Under the pieces are notes generated by a model. That model saw only the letters and a program-made list of their open reading frames with translations. It made no database searches and was not told the origin of the DNA. Positions 50,416 to 60,056 of a DNA stretch of 64,000 nt are shown piece after piece (positions within the stretch are counted from its first letter, which is position 1; each line of letters opens with the position of its first letter). This DNA comes from Clostridiales bacterium (GTDB lineage: Bacteria; Bacillota; Clostridia; Lachnospirales; Lachnospiraceae). The stretch lies in contig DUNO01000020.1 in the NCBI GenBank assembly GCA_012839295.1, forward strand, positions 39,296-103,295, written 5' to 3'. Both the position numbers and the translations under genes were made by a program.

Positions 50416-51405
50416 CTATGCGTGCTTTTTGTAGAATTCCAAGCTATATTTTTTACACTCGTCACTAACCCAGCCTCTCCGTTGCTGAATCTTCGGATCC
50501 TCCATGTCACCCATCACAATAGGGAAGAGGGCGTAGTTTCCACCCTTTGCATAAGTATCAATGCATCTTCTTACCTCTGCCCGGACCTGCTCCTCAGTAC
50601 ATCCATCAAAGTTTTGCGGACCGTAGGAATCCCAGCCGCCATGAATTAATAATCTGTCGCCATACTGTTCCTTGATTTTGACAAGGTCGTTGATACTTTG
50701 AGCTGTCTGCCATATGGTGGCGCCGGTTTCTATTATGTCAGGAATGATGTTTTCGCACTTGCCACAGACATGATGCTCTACGATTAATCCTAGAGACTTA
50801 GCCTTTTGGCCTAATTGAATTTCATAAGGCTTAATAAGATCGTCATACATAGTCCTCGAGATAAATAATCCATCGGAAGAGCAGACATCATCCCCATTCA
50901 CATAGATATCCGGCTGATAGTACTCGGCTATTTTTTCAATGGTCTTACATTTAAAATCCGTATGCGCCTGGAAAAAGGCGGCTACCTCCTCTGGCTCCTC
51001 GACCATGGCAATCATAGCCTCGCATATGCCCATTAAAGATTGAAGACGGTTGAAATTACCTTCCATGCCAAAGAGGCAAAGGAGCTTTTCCTCCCGGTCG
51101 ACATTGGCAAGGTCTCTGGCGGCGGCAGCTTCCCAATCCATTGCATCCAGGTCGGGGAAGTGCACAATGTCACGCCATTGTGTAACGTCATCCAGAACAT
51201 GCTGGGAAGGATCGGGTATAGCCTGGTAGCCGGTATCCCTGGTAACCAGCCAATTGACGCCGAACATATCGATTCCGCCCTTGCCGTATTCCCCCTGATT
51301 ATTTAGTAGGGAAGCACCCATGGGCTGATAAGCGTCATAGAAGCAAGGAACCCATTCCGGCTGGCCGTGCCGGATTGTAATTAGCGCATTTTCTTTCTCT
51401 GTCAT
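50416..51405 (-). CDS. uroporphyrinogen decarboxylase-family methyltransferase-like protein
   Basis: 329 residues of the UroD/MtaA/MtbA fold. The N-terminus (ALITIRHGQPEWVPCFYDAY) and late block (RLLIHGGWDSYGPQNFDGC) are family-like. VEHHVCGKCENI resembles the His-x-Cys zinc motif of methylcobamide:CoM methyltransferases, not heme-pathway UroD. It may transfer methyl groups from a corrinoid or demethylate plant-derived compounds; no corrinoid protein is encoded nearby. ATG 51405 has GGAGG seven bases upstream. It lies 13 bases after the Crp-like gene, so the two form an operon. Confidence 0.85.
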   Translation of the reverse strand: MTEKENALITIRHGQPEWVPCFYDAYQPMGASLLNNQGEYGKGGIDMFGVNWLVTRDTGYQAIPDPSQHVLDDVTQWRDIVHFPDLDAMDWEAAAARDLANVDREEKLLCLFGMEGNFNRLQSLMGICEAMIAMVEEPEEVAAFFQAHTDFKCKTIEKIAEYYQPDIYVNGDDVCSSDGLFISRTMYDDLIKPYEIQLGQKAKSLGLIVEHHVCGKCENIIPDIIETGATIWQTAQSINDLVKIKEQYGDRLLIHGGWDSYGPQNFDGCTEEQVRAEVRRCIDTYAKGGNYALFPIVMGDMEDPKIQQRRGWVSDECKKYSLEFYKKHA

Positions 51406-51418
51406 AAATAACCTCCGT

Positions 51419-52096
51419 TCAGAAGTTATCCTGGCTGGCAATGTTAAGAAGTGCCCCGTGATTGAGAATCTTATAGCCTTCTTTATGACGGCTTAAGATC
51501 CCATTCTCCACAAAAGTGCTTAAGGTGCGGTGGAGATGCCGGTAGCTGATTCCGTATACTTCTGCAACCTTTCTGAGATTTTCTTTAAAATAACCCTCCG
51601 TATTTGCTGCTGACAGAATATGTTCGGCAATGTTTTGCTGTGCTGAATTCAAACGGTTGGAACGCTGGTTTGAAGCAAAGTAGACCAGCTTTTCAGCAAG
51701 ATTATTGCACAGAAACTGAAGGAACTTAGTGTCATTCATTAAAAGAGCCTTCATGTTGATGTCGATTCCTATAAAGATACACTTGCTCATGGTTTGAATG
51801 GTATTGGAGGCTTCAGGATAACCGAGAAGCTCCATATCACCAACCATGATAAAGTTATCACAATAGCGAATTAGCATGCGATTTCCGTTTGCTGCATTAG
51901 AATATACATTCATCCGGCCTGAGATCAGAAAATACAGGTATCTTTTGTGCTGATCCAAGCTGAAAATATAGGTATTCTTGGGGAAGGTTATTAACTTGAT
52001 GCCGGGTTGAATCTGCTGAAAATCAGTAAAGTATTTAGAAAGCTCGAAATCCTTTAAAATTGAATCCAGGATCACATCATCCTTTATAATATTCAT
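51419..52096 (-). CDS. Crp/Fnr-family transcriptional regulator
   Basis: 225 residues: N-terminal cyclic-nucleotide-binding-type beta-roll (LITFPKNTYIFSLDQHKRYL, YFLISGRMNVYSN), a dimer helix, and a C-terminal winged helix (LRKVAEVYGISYRHLHRTLS). No Fnr-type cysteine cluster and no complete cAMP phosphate-binding motif are seen, so it may sense another effector. GAGGAG precedes the ATG. It is the first gene of an operon with the UroD-like methyltransferase and probably controls it. Divergent from the truncated AraC gene. Confidence 0.87.
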   Translation of the reverse strand: MNIIKDDVILDSILKDFELSKYFTDFQQIQPGIKLITFPKNTYIFSLDQHKRYLYFLISGRMNVYSNAANGNRMLIRYCDNFIMVGDMELLGYPEASNTIQTMSKCIFIGIDINMKALLMNDTKFLQFLCNNLAEKLVYFASNQRSNRLNSAQQNIAEHILSAANTEGYFKENLRKVAEVYGISYRHLHRTLSTFVENGILSRHKEGYKILNHGALLNIASQDNF

Positions 52097-52271
52097 AAGC
52101 TTCTCCTCGATCTTAGCATTTTATAGTACATTAATAGTATGACATAGGTCCCACATTTCACAAGAGGTAATTAATATTTTATTAAAATATTATATCGGGC
52201 TAAATCATTGCAGATAATTAATCGCTTATGGTATAGTGGTGTTAATTAGATATCATGAAGGAGGGGAATGG

Positions 52272-52655
52272 ATGGAGGTGAACAGAAGGTCAGAGGGCTG
52301 GATGCTTCGTTGTTATACAAATGAATCAGAAGGAAATCATATTCATCCATATGTTGAAATCGTATATCTTCTGGAAGGCACTGTGGATTTTAGTATCGAA
52401 GGATCCGTGTCAACCATGTATGCCGGAGATATCATAGCCGTAAACTCGAACCGAAGGCACGGATGGAGCTTTCAAGAGAAAAGCCTGCTCTGCACGGTGT
52501 GGATTGATTATGAAATGCTGACGGAATATCTTGGACAAGATATCCTCCTGTTTTGGTGCAATTCCACGGAAGAGAAGAACGAATATTATCAGCAGCTTTC
52601 CTTGATCATGAATGACCTGTTAAGGGAGTTTGCTGCGGATCAGGTGAATTCCTGA
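52272..52655 (+). pseudogene. AraC-family regulator truncated after the sensory domain
   Basis: 127 residues with the cupin-like AraC N-terminal domain (GNHIHPYVEIVYLLEGTVDF, MYAGDIIAVNSNRRHGWSFQ) and part of the linker (SLIMNDLLREFAADQ). The frame stops at 52655 and the usual pair of C-terminal helix-turn-helix motifs is absent. The sequence after the break is the tail of an unrelated isomerase. A deletion joining the two genes near 52645 explains this. ATG 52272 follows GGAGGGG; an extended -10 (TGGTATAGT) is present upstream. Confidence 0.75.
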
Positions 52656-53115
52656 CTTTGGCTGTTTTATTGAACGGCCAAACAGGATATCTGTTGAACG
52701 TTTTGAAAGGCTTGGGGCTAAAAGAGAATTGTTGGATTTTATCATTGAAAACCGGTGGAATGGATATACCGAAGAAACGATGACAGAAAAGGTTCTTTCC
52801 ATGGGCGGGGCAGAAGCAGAGAAGCTGGCGATCAGCGAATGGTTTGGATTTATGTCCTTTGGACCGGCAGATCTGGAAGGCTTTAAAACAATTCTTCCCT
52901 ATTGCATTTATTTTCATGGGAAGTTCTATCATATTGATGAGGATTGCGTTGAAACAACGATTCCATATGATAAGCTGTTAGCCATGATTGTAGAATCTGG
53001 ATTTAACGGCACGATTTTATCAGAATATGAAGGACACGCATTTTATTTAAATGATGCAGTTGAGCAGTTGGAAAGGCATTTGAAGATGGAAAAAAGTATA
53101 TTGGCTTCTTTATAA
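52648..53115 (+). pseudogene. sugar-phosphate isomerase/epimerase remnant (C-terminal part)
   Basis: The frame reads PDFGCFIERPNRISVERFER, then FGFMSFGPADLEGFKTILPY and YCIYFHGKFYHIDEDCVETT, ending with EYEGHAFYLNDAVEQLERHL. This is the C-terminal half of a xylose-isomerase-like TIM barrel, with metal-ligand type residues in FHGKFYHI and SEYEGHA. The first 150-200 residues are gone and no start codon with a ribosome site exists. It follows the AraC break in another frame. Confidence 0.75.
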
Positions 53116-53163
53116 AATATCTATGAATCAGAGAGCCGATGTACTGGAGAATGGAGGATGGTT

Positions 53164-53907
53164 ATGAAGATGAGACTAGGTATCATAGGATTCTTTACCG
53201 TTCATCAAAACCGTCGTTGGGATAGGGATATGCTGATTGTAAAGAAAGCATTTGATGAAGGTATGCTGGGAAAAATATTTACCATTGAATCAAAGCTTCA
53301 TTCGGGTAACGGATATATGCATGAGTGGCATCTTTATAAGAAATACGGTGGAGGGATGATTTATGATTGGGGTGTACATTTAATCGACCAGATTCTGTTC
53401 ATGATGCCGGGAGCCAAAATACAATCGGTTTATGCGGATATTAAAAACGTACTGCATGAGGATGTTGATGATTATTTCAAAATATTATTAAAGCTTGACA
53501 ACGGAATAACGGCTCATATCGAATTATCTACTTATATTTTGGAATATCAGCCAAGATGGCTGGTTGCGGGAGATAAGGGAACCCTGATTGTTAAAGACTT
53601 TGGATGCTCAGGAAATATTTACCGGACAGGCGAATTGTTAAAGAAGCTGCCACCTCAGATTACAGAGACGGTAGCAGGACCTACGAGACAATTTGCCCCG
53701 GTTCCGCCCGGTGGAATTGTCACAGAAGCTTTACCGGAGGTGGAAACGGACTGGATAGACTTTTATAAAAATGTTAATGGAGTGTTGGATGGTAAAGAGG
53801 AGGCTAAAATAAAAATATCAGAGGTTCGCCGTGTGCTTTCCGTAATGGAAGCAGCATGGAGCTCCAGCAAGACAGGGCAAGCGGTATTATTAGAAGATAC
53901 GAAATAG
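53164..53907 (+). pseudogene. Gfo/Idh/MocA oxidoreductase with the NAD-binding domain deleted in frame
   Basis: 247 residues against a usual 340-380. It starts correctly (MKMRLGIIGF, GGAGG six bases upstream) and then passes at once to TVHQNRRWDRDMLIVKKAFD, a segment normally at residues 115-130. The Rossmann fold with the GxGxxG and EKP motifs is missing, while the C-terminal domain is complete (MIYDWGVHLIDQILFMMPGA). The open frame is kept, so a protein may be made, but it could not bind NAD in the normal way. I class it as a deletion derivative. Confidence 0.75.
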
Positions 53908-53918
53908 TAGAAGAAAAA

Positions 53919-53992
53919 GAAAGCCGGAGTGAATTGGACACGAAAGGTTAGGTAAAAGCTAACAAAGAGTCCAATCCATACCGGCTTTCTTT
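53919..53992. terminator. bidirectional terminator before uxaC
   Basis: GAAAGCCGG pairs with CCGGCTTTC, with an inner ATTGGAC/GTCCAAT stem; TTTTTTAT follows on the plus strand and TTTTTCTTC on the minus strand. Confidence 0.85.
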
Positions 53993-54016
53993 TTTATATA
54001 AATTATAAAACAGGCA

Positions 54017-55429
54017 TTAAACAGCCTTCAAATCAAAGTTAAAATACCTCACCGCATTATTATAAGAAACATCCTTCACAATCTGGCCCATCCCGTCAAA
54101 ATCAGTGGGCAGCTCGCCGTCCTCCATCCATCTCCCGATCAAATCACAAAGAATCCGGCGGAAATATTCGTGCCTTGTATAGGAAAGGAAGCTCCTGGAG
54201 TCTGTCAGCATCCCGATAAAATTCCCCAGGAGGCCTAAGTTGGCCAGAGAAACCAGCTGTTGTGTCATTCCAGTTTTATGGTCGTTAAACCACCAGGCGG
54301 AGCCGTGCTGGATTTTCCCGATTGCATCCGAGCTCTGGAAGCAGCCCATCAGGGTACCGATCGCCTCATTGTCATTGGGGTTCAGGGAATAGAGGACTAT
54401 CTTCGGAAGCTCCCCTGTAAGCTCCAATGAATTAAGGAAATCCGCCATCTGGGAGGCAGGGGCATAATTATTGATGCAGTCATAGCCGGTATCCGGGCCA
54501 AGCTTTGCGTAGGCCGCTGCATTATTGTCCCGTTTGCAGCCGTAATGAAGTTGCATGACCCAGTTGTTCTGACGGTACTCCCGTGCCATAAACTGCATAA
54601 AAGCTGTTTTGAAAATTAGCTGTTCCTCCCGTGTTATTGTAGAGCCGTCCAATCTTTTGGCAAAAATCCCGGCGACCTCTTCTTCAGGTGCTGGATAGAA
54701 CATGACAAAGTCCAAACCGTGGTCACTGACGCTGCAGCCATGTGATTTGAAGTAGGACATCCTGATCCTTAAGGCTTCCTTGAGGCTGGAAAAATCGCGG
54801 ATATCCACGTTGCTGACAGCACCAAGCTTAGCCAGATAATCCAAATAATCGGGCTTTTCAATATTCATCGCCTTATCCGGCCTCCAGGCAGGAAGCACCT
54901 GGACATCAAAGCCTGGATCCTCGGCAATCTTTTTATGCCATTCCAAGGAATCGATGGGATCGTCGGTGGTGCAGATCAAGGTTACGCCTGACTGTTTTAT
55001 GATATCCCTGACCGGCATATCCTTTAGCTTCTCATTGCATAATTGCCAGACCTCCTCCGCCGTTTTTGAATTAAGGACACCATGGTAACCAAAATAGCGT
55101 TGCAGCTCCAGGTGGCTCCAATGGTAGAGGGGGTTGCCGATGGCTTTTTCCAGGGTTTCGGCCCATTTCTGGAATTTGTCACGGTCAGGTGCGGCGCCGG
55201 TAATATAATATTCATCAATTCCGTTGGATCTCATCTGGCGCCATTTGTAATGATCCCCGCCCAGCCATAGCTGGGTTATGTTGTCAAATCTGCGGTTCTT
55301 TGCTATTTCCTGGGGATTAATGTGGCAGTGGTAATCAAGTACCGGCATATGCTCGCAGTAATCATGATACAGCCTCACAGCAGCTTCTGTAGTTAACATA
55401 AAATCTGGATCCATAAATCGTTTCATCAT
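54017..55429 (-). CDS. uxaC: uronate isomerase
   Basis: 470 residues. UxaC converts D-galacturonate to D-tagaturonate or D-glucuronate to D-fructuronate, the first step of the Ashwell pathway. Family motifs: MPVLDYHCHINPQEIAKNRR (metal His pair), DNITQLWLGGDHYKWRQMRS, TTDDPIDSLEWH, WVMQLHYGCKRDNN, and HGSAWWFND. The ATGATG at 55429 follows AAGGAAG by seven bases; the 20 codons upstream look non-coding. It lies 67 bases after the LacI gene, likely in one transcript, with UxaB and UxaA on the other strand. Confidence 0.95.
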   Translation of the reverse strand: MMKRFMDPDFMLTTEAAVRLYHDYCEHMPVLDYHCHINPQEIAKNRRFDNITQLWLGGDHYKWRQMRSNGIDEYYITGAAPDRDKFQKWAETLEKAIGNPLYHWSHLELQRYFGYHGVLNSKTAEEVWQLCNEKLKDMPVRDIIKQSGVTLICTTDDPIDSLEWHKKIAEDPGFDVQVLPAWRPDKAMNIEKPDYLDYLAKLGAVSNVDIRDFSSLKEALRIRMSYFKSHGCSVSDHGLDFVMFYPAPEEEVAGIFAKRLDGSTITREEQLIFKTAFMQFMAREYRQNNWVMQLHYGCKRDNNAAAYAKLGPDTGYDCINNYAPASQMADFLNSLELTGELPKIVLYSLNPNDNEAIGTLMGCFQSSDAIGKIQHGSAWWFNDHKTGMTQQLVSLANLGLLGNFIGMLTDSRSFLSYTRHEYFRRILCDLIGRWMEDGELPTDFDGMGQIVKDVSYNNAVRYFNFDLKAV

Positions 55430-55496
55430 AGTATAGCTTCCTTTCCGGGGACTCAGGCACAGGGCGTTAGCAGAGTACATGAGCTTCATTTGGTTT

Positions 55497-56498
55497 TTAA
55501 TTAAAAGAGGTAGTTTGCCTTTTTATTAATTCGGCGGAAAACATGGTTTTGTTGGCAACATTTTTATTATCAAAGATCCGCATTAAGGTTGTTACCGTAT
55601 GGATGCAGATCATCTCAAGCTTGTTATCGATGGAGGTCAGCTCCGGTTCACAATATCTTGCCAGCTTGGAATTGTTGTGTCCTACGATAGAAATGCCCTC
55701 GGGAATCCTAAGACCCTTTGCCCTTGCAAATTTGATGGCTCCGATTGCCAGCTCGTCATTTGAAGTGATAATGGCATTAAACCTTTTGCCGCTGTCATAA
55801 AGGGAATCCAGAAAATCTATGACATCATCCATGTCTCCTGAGCATTCGTGGACGCGGTCCTGGGGATTGAGGCCTTTTTCGCTGATGGCCTGCAGGAAGC
55901 CTTCCTTCTTTTGAAGGCCGCTATAGGATAAAGCGCGGTACAGATGGATGGGGTTGTCAAATCCTTGATTTAACAGCCTGGAGGTCACGTCGTAGACAGC
56001 CTGGTGCTCGTCGCACAGGCTGCAGTATAGGTTGGAGCCCTCCAAATATCCGTTGATCAGCATGACCGGAACTTCCATCCCTGCCTCAAGGATATAGTTA
56101 TTGTGTTCAGCCCTTTTCTCTATAAAAGTAGAGCCTACCAGTATGATGGCATCCGTCCTCTTGGATAGCAGCAATTTCATGCAATTCTGCTTCGATTCCA
56201 GCTCATATCCGGTACAGCATAGAATAGAGCTGTAGCCGTGCTGCCGTAAGTCCCGCTCCAGGTAATACACCGCATTTGCCAGATAGATATCCGAGGAATC
56301 GGCGCATAGGATTCCGATGGTATTCATGGAGCCCAGGCCAAGCCCCCTGGCATAGACATTGGGGGTATAGCTGTTTTGCTCCATCACGGATAATACCTTG
56401 TCCCTCGTTTTTTCGCTGACACGGGGGCTGTCATTCAGTACCCGGGACACGGTTGCAATAGATACTCCCGCTTTTTTTGAAATATCGTATATGTTCAT
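55497..56498 (-). CDS. LacI-family repressor of galacturonate genes
   Basis: 333 residues. N-terminal helix-turn-helix NIYDISKKAGVSIATVSRVL, NDSPRVSEKTRDKVL, then a hinge (NVYARGLGLGSMNTIGILCA) and a sugar-binding core (ITSNDELAIGAIKFARAKGL, RIPEGISIVGHNNS). It lies between uxaC and uxaB, and TGTAAG-type palindromes sit in its own leader (56517) and at the uxaB promoter (56705). It is probably a repressor released by a galacturonate-pathway intermediate, in the way of KdgR or UxuR-like proteins. Confidence 0.9.
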   Translation of the reverse strand: MNIYDISKKAGVSIATVSRVLNDSPRVSEKTRDKVLSVMEQNSYTPNVYARGLGLGSMNTIGILCADSSDIYLANAVYYLERDLRQHGYSSILCCTGYELESKQNCMKLLLSKRTDAIILVGSTFIEKRAEHNNYILEAGMEVPVMLINGYLEGSNLYCSLCDEHQAVYDVTSRLLNQGFDNPIHLYRALSYSGLQKKEGFLQAISEKGLNPQDRVHECSGDMDDVIDFLDSLYDSGKRFNAIITSNDELAIGAIKFARAKGLRIPEGISIVGHNNSKLARYCEPELTSIDNKLEMICIHTVTTLMRIFDNKNVANKTMFSAELIKRQTTSFN

Positions 56499-56516
56499 AG
56501 ATACCGCCTTTGGAAT

Positions 56517-56530
56517 TGTAAGTGATTACA
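56517..56530. promoter_or_regulatory. LacI operator-like site before the lacI-type gene
   Basis: TGTAAGTGATTACA resembles the perfect palindrome at 56705-56720 and lies 19 bases before the repressor start, suggesting autoregulation of the repressor-uxaC message. Confidence 0.5.
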
Positions 56531-56672
56531 TTTTATATTAATTATAATTGGTAAGGAGGAAAAAGACAAGCGTTTTTTAGCGGCCTTTAGTTCTTTTGGT
56601 GTCTTGGAATATAATTAATACAAAACGCATAAAGTTATGGGAAAATTACTAAAAATCTGATTTAATATTTGC

Positions 56673-56720
56673 TTGACAAAAAGAGAGCATAGATTTAAAG
56701 TGATATGTAAGCACTTACAT
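56673..56720 (+). promoter_or_regulatory. uxaB promoter with LacI operator
   Basis: TTGACA (56673-56678), 17 bases, TAAAGT (56696-56701), then ATGTAAG-CA-CTTACAT (56705-56720), a perfect palindrome at the expected transcription start. This is a standard place for repressor roadblock. The rest of the gap to 56917 is AT-rich without a gene. Confidence 0.7.
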
Positions 56721-56917
56721 TTTTAATGAGTATTTTAGAGGATCTACCGCTAAAATCTATTAGAATCAAAGTTATTGGCTGAAATTTATTTTCCTCCTGA
56801 AAATATGTTTTATCAAAAAATATATTTTTATCAATAAGATGGGGAAAAGTCATATCGGTTCCTTTGAACTATGAATGGATAGGGAAATAAAAATTACTAG
56901 GTATATGAGGTGGAAGG

Positions 56918-58378
56918 ATGGAGTTATTGAATAAGCGCATTTCAAAGCCTGTAGAACGGCAGGTGAAGGTAGTTCAGTTTGGGGAAGGCAATTTCTTACG
57001 CGCCTTTGTAGATTACATGATTGACGTAGCAAATGAGAAGGGGCTATTTGATGGGAGCATCGTCATATTAAAGCCCATAGAATTCGGCAGCCTGGAGCAA
57101 TTCCATAAGCAGGAATGCCAGTATACACTGACTCTGAGGGGGAAGCAGGAGGGAAAGGAAGTAGTAATGAACCGCATTATTTCCTCCGTCCGGGATGCGG
57201 TCAGCGTCTATGAGGAATATGATAAATTTATGGAGCTGGCTAAGATAGAAAGCTTACGCTTCGTTGTCTCCAATACGACGGAGGCAGGCATTGTCTATGA
57301 CAGCAAGGATTCTTTTGATGACAAGCCTCCCAGGACATACCCTGCGAAGCTTACGAAGTTCTTGTTTGAACGATATCAAAGCTTTTCAGGAGCCTTAGAT
57401 AAGGGCTTGATTATTCTGCCGGTGGAGCTGATTGATGACAACGGTACGGCCTTGAAGGAATGCGTATTCAAATATGCAAAGCTGTGGAACCTTGAAATGG
57501 GATTTATCACATGGCTAAAGAAAGCCTGCAGCTTCTGCAATACCCTGGTTGACCGGATTGTTACCGGCTATCCGAAGGAGGAGGCGGAGAAGCTCTGCCA
57601 GCAGTTCGGATACCGGGATGACCTGCTGGTTACAGCGGAGCCCTTTGGCCTGTGGGTGATTGAGAGCGAGAAGGATAGCAGCCAGGAGCTGCCCCTTGAT
57701 AAAGCGGGGCTGCCTGTCATATTTACGGATAACCAGAAGCCTTATAAAGAGAGGAAGGTCAGGATTTTAAACGGTGCCCACACCTCCTTTGTCCTGGCCT
57801 CCTATCTGGCTGGGAATGAATTCGTCCTGGAGTCCATGCAGGATAAGACTATCCGGAAATTCATGGAGGCAACCATTTTTGAAGAGGTAATACCGACCCT
57901 TACCTTGCCGAGGGAAGAGCTGGAGCAGTTTGCCGCTTCGGTGATTGAAAGGTTTGAAAACCCGTTTATCAAGCACGCCCTGTTATCCATATCCCTGAAT
58001 TCGGTTTCAAAGTGGAAAGCCCGTTGCCTCCCAAGCTTAATTAAGTTTTATGAGATGTATAGGAGCCTGCCAAAGCATTTGGTATTTTCCATTGCGGCTT
58101 TGATGAGCTTTTATAGCGGCGCTGAGCTGAAGGAGGATTACCTGATCGGGGACAGGAATGGGGAGGCTTATTGTATTAAGGACGACAGGGAAGTGCTGGA
58201 GTTCTTTGCAAGGGCTGGCAGGATGGAGACAGGCCGGTTTGTAAAAGCGTATTTAAGCAATGAGACCTTTCATGGGCAGGATCTGACGGTGATTCCTGAT
58301 TTGTGTGAAAGAGTGACCGAATATCTGGGCTGGATAAAGGAGAATGGCATGAGGAGAGCGCTGGAGATGCTAGAGTAG
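56918..58378 (+). CDS. uxaB: tagaturonate reductase (altronate oxidoreductase)
   Basis: 486 residues of the mannitol dehydrogenase-type family. It reduces D-tagaturonate to D-altronate with NADH in the galacturonate pathway. The N-terminal nucleotide-binding segment VKVVQFGEGNFLRAFVDYMI, IDVANEKG, the VVSNTTEAGIVYDS region and the catalytic Lys-containing block KVRILNGAHTSFVLASYLAG are typical of UxaB. GAGGTGG lies just upstream of ATG 56918. UxaA follows after 184 bases on the same strand. Confidence 0.95.
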   Translation: MELLNKRISKPVERQVKVVQFGEGNFLRAFVDYMIDVANEKGLFDGSIVILKPIEFGSLEQFHKQECQYTLTLRGKQEGKEVVMNRIISSVRDAVSVYEEYDKFMELAKIESLRFVVSNTTEAGIVYDSKDSFDDKPPRTYPAKLTKFLFERYQSFSGALDKGLIILPVELIDDNGTALKECVFKYAKLWNLEMGFITWLKKACSFCNTLVDRIVTGYPKEEAEKLCQQFGYRDDLLVTAEPFGLWVIESEKDSSQELPLDKAGLPVIFTDNQKPYKERKVRILNGAHTSFVLASYLAGNEFVLESMQDKTIRKFMEATIFEEVIPTLTLPREELEQFAASVIERFENPFIKHALLSISLNSVSKWKARCLPSLIKFYEMYRSLPKHLVFSIAALMSFYSGAELKEDYLIGDRNGEAYCIKDDREVLEFFARAGRMETGRFVKAYLSNETFHGQDLTVIPDLCERVTEYLGWIKENGMRRALEMLE

Positions 58379-58562
58379 GATAAAACATGAGAGGGTGAAA
58401 TTCCCTTTTCATAAAAGGCTTAGTATTTATGCTGTACATTACGATGATAGAAAGAGGTATTTATTTTCTGGATTATGCGCTTTAGGAAATTGCATTTTTG
58501 CATGACTAAGGTACATGGGAGTACCCAGGTATCTTTGTTACATTGTATTTGAAGGAGGAGCT

Positions 58563-60056
58563 ATGCAGGATATAATTCAGATCCATGAAAGTGATAACGT
58601 TGCTGTAGCATTAGACACCTTATCCGCCGGTGCGGCCATCCAGGTGGGAGGCCGTGACATCATTCTGGCAGAGGATATCCCCCAAGGGCATAAGGTAGCG
58701 GCAGCCCCTATCCTGGAGGGAGAAGCGGTCATAAAATACGGAAGCCGGATTGGACTTGCGACCCAGGATATCAAGCCAGGTTCCTGGGTACATATACATA
58801 ATGTGAAGACTGGCCTTGGTGATCTGCTGGATTATGCTTATCATCCCCAGCTTCCCGAGCTTGAACCAACGGAGGATGCTTTTTTTCAGGGGTACCGGAG
58901 GAAGGATAACAAGGTTGGAATCAGGAATGAGATATGGATTATCCCGACGGTGGGCTGTGTTAATAAGGTCGGTATGGCGATTGAGAAGAGGGCAAAGAGT
59001 GACCTGGAGGACAACATAAAAAGCAGTACAAAAGATATCATCGCCTTCCAGCATCCCTACGGCTGCTCACAAATGGGCGAGGATCAGGAAAATACCAGAA
59101 GAATCCTCGCAAATCTGGTCAACCATCCAAATGCAGGCGGTGTACTGGTCCTTGGCCTCGGGTGTGAAAACACCAATATTGATGAGCTGAAGAAATACAT
59201 CGGGGATTATGATCCGGATAGGGTAAAGTTCCTGGTCGCCCAGGAATGTGAGGATGAGATCGAGGAGGGCTTAAGGCTGATCCGGGAATTAGCCACGTAC
59301 GCCGGAAGCTTCCGGCGGGAAGAGATAAATGCCAGGGAGCTGGTCATCGGCTTGAAATGCGGAGGCTCCGACGGGCTGTCTGGAATTACGGCTAACCCGG
59401 TGGTGGGCAGGTTTTCAGATCTTCTTGTTTCCAAGGGTGGAACTACGATTTTGACGGAGGTTCCTGAGATGTTCGGGGCGGAGACCATATTGATGGACCG
59501 CTGTGAGAATGAGGAGCTGTTTCATCAGACTGTCCGGTTGATTAATGATTTTAAGAATTATTTCAAGGAGCATAACCAAAGGATCTATGAGAATCCCTCC
59601 CCGGGAAATAAGATGGGCGGCATCACCACCCTTGAGGACAAATCCCTGGGCTGCACCCAGAAGTCCGGAAGCTCCGTGGTAAAGGGCGTTATGAAATACG
59701 GGGAAATGGTCCGGGTTCCTGGGCTGAACCTGTTAAGCGCGCCAGGGAATGACCTTGTAGCGGCTACGGCTCTCGCTGCTGCAGGAGCCCATATGGTGCT
59801 TTTCACCACGGGCAGGGGGACGCCCTTTGCCTGCCCCGTGCCTACGGTCAAGATCTCCAGCAATTCAAAGCTGTACCATAATAAATCCAATTGGATCGAC
59901 TTTGATGCAGGAAAAGTGCTGGAAGCCGGTGCCGTGGATGATGTCGGCAGGGAGCTATTCGATTACGTGATTAAGGCAGCCTCAGGCAGCAGGGTGAAAT
60001 CAGAGGAAGCAGGATATCATGACCTGGCCATATTTAAGCAAGGAGTAACCTTATAG
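58563..60056 (+). CDS. uxaA: altronate dehydratase
   Basis: 497 residues. It dehydrates D-altronate to 2-keto-3-deoxygluconate. N-terminal SAF domain (QIHESDNVAVALDTLSAGAA, IILAEDIPQGHKVAAAPILE), then the UxaA core with NKVGIRNEIWIIPTVGCVNK, HPYGCSQMGEDQENTRRILA and LKCGGSDGLSGITANPVVGR, holding the Cys residues for iron binding. ATG 58563 follows AAGGAGG. KdgK and KdgA, needed for the last steps, are not in the window. Its final codons (CAA GGA GTA ACC TTA TAG) form the first unit of an 18-base tandem repeat. Confidence 0.96.
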   Translation: MQDIIQIHESDNVAVALDTLSAGAAIQVGGRDIILAEDIPQGHKVAAAPILEGEAVIKYGSRIGLATQDIKPGSWVHIHNVKTGLGDLLDYAYHPQLPELEPTEDAFFQGYRRKDNKVGIRNEIWIIPTVGCVNKVGMAIEKRAKSDLEDNIKSSTKDIIAFQHPYGCSQMGEDQENTRRILANLVNHPNAGGVLVLGLGCENTNIDELKKYIGDYDPDRVKFLVAQECEDEIEEGLRLIRELATYAGSFRREEINARELVIGLKCGGSDGLSGITANPVVGRFSDLLVSKGGTTILTEVPEMFGAETILMDRCENEELFHQTVRLINDFKNYFKEHNQRIYENPSPGNKMGGITTLEDKSLGCTQKSGSSVVKGVMKYGEMVRVPGLNLLSAPGNDLVAATALAAAGAHMVLFTTGRGTPFACPVPTVKISSNSKLYHNKSNWIDFDAGKVLEAGAVDDVGRELFDYVIKAASGSRVKSEEAGYHDLAIFKQGVTL

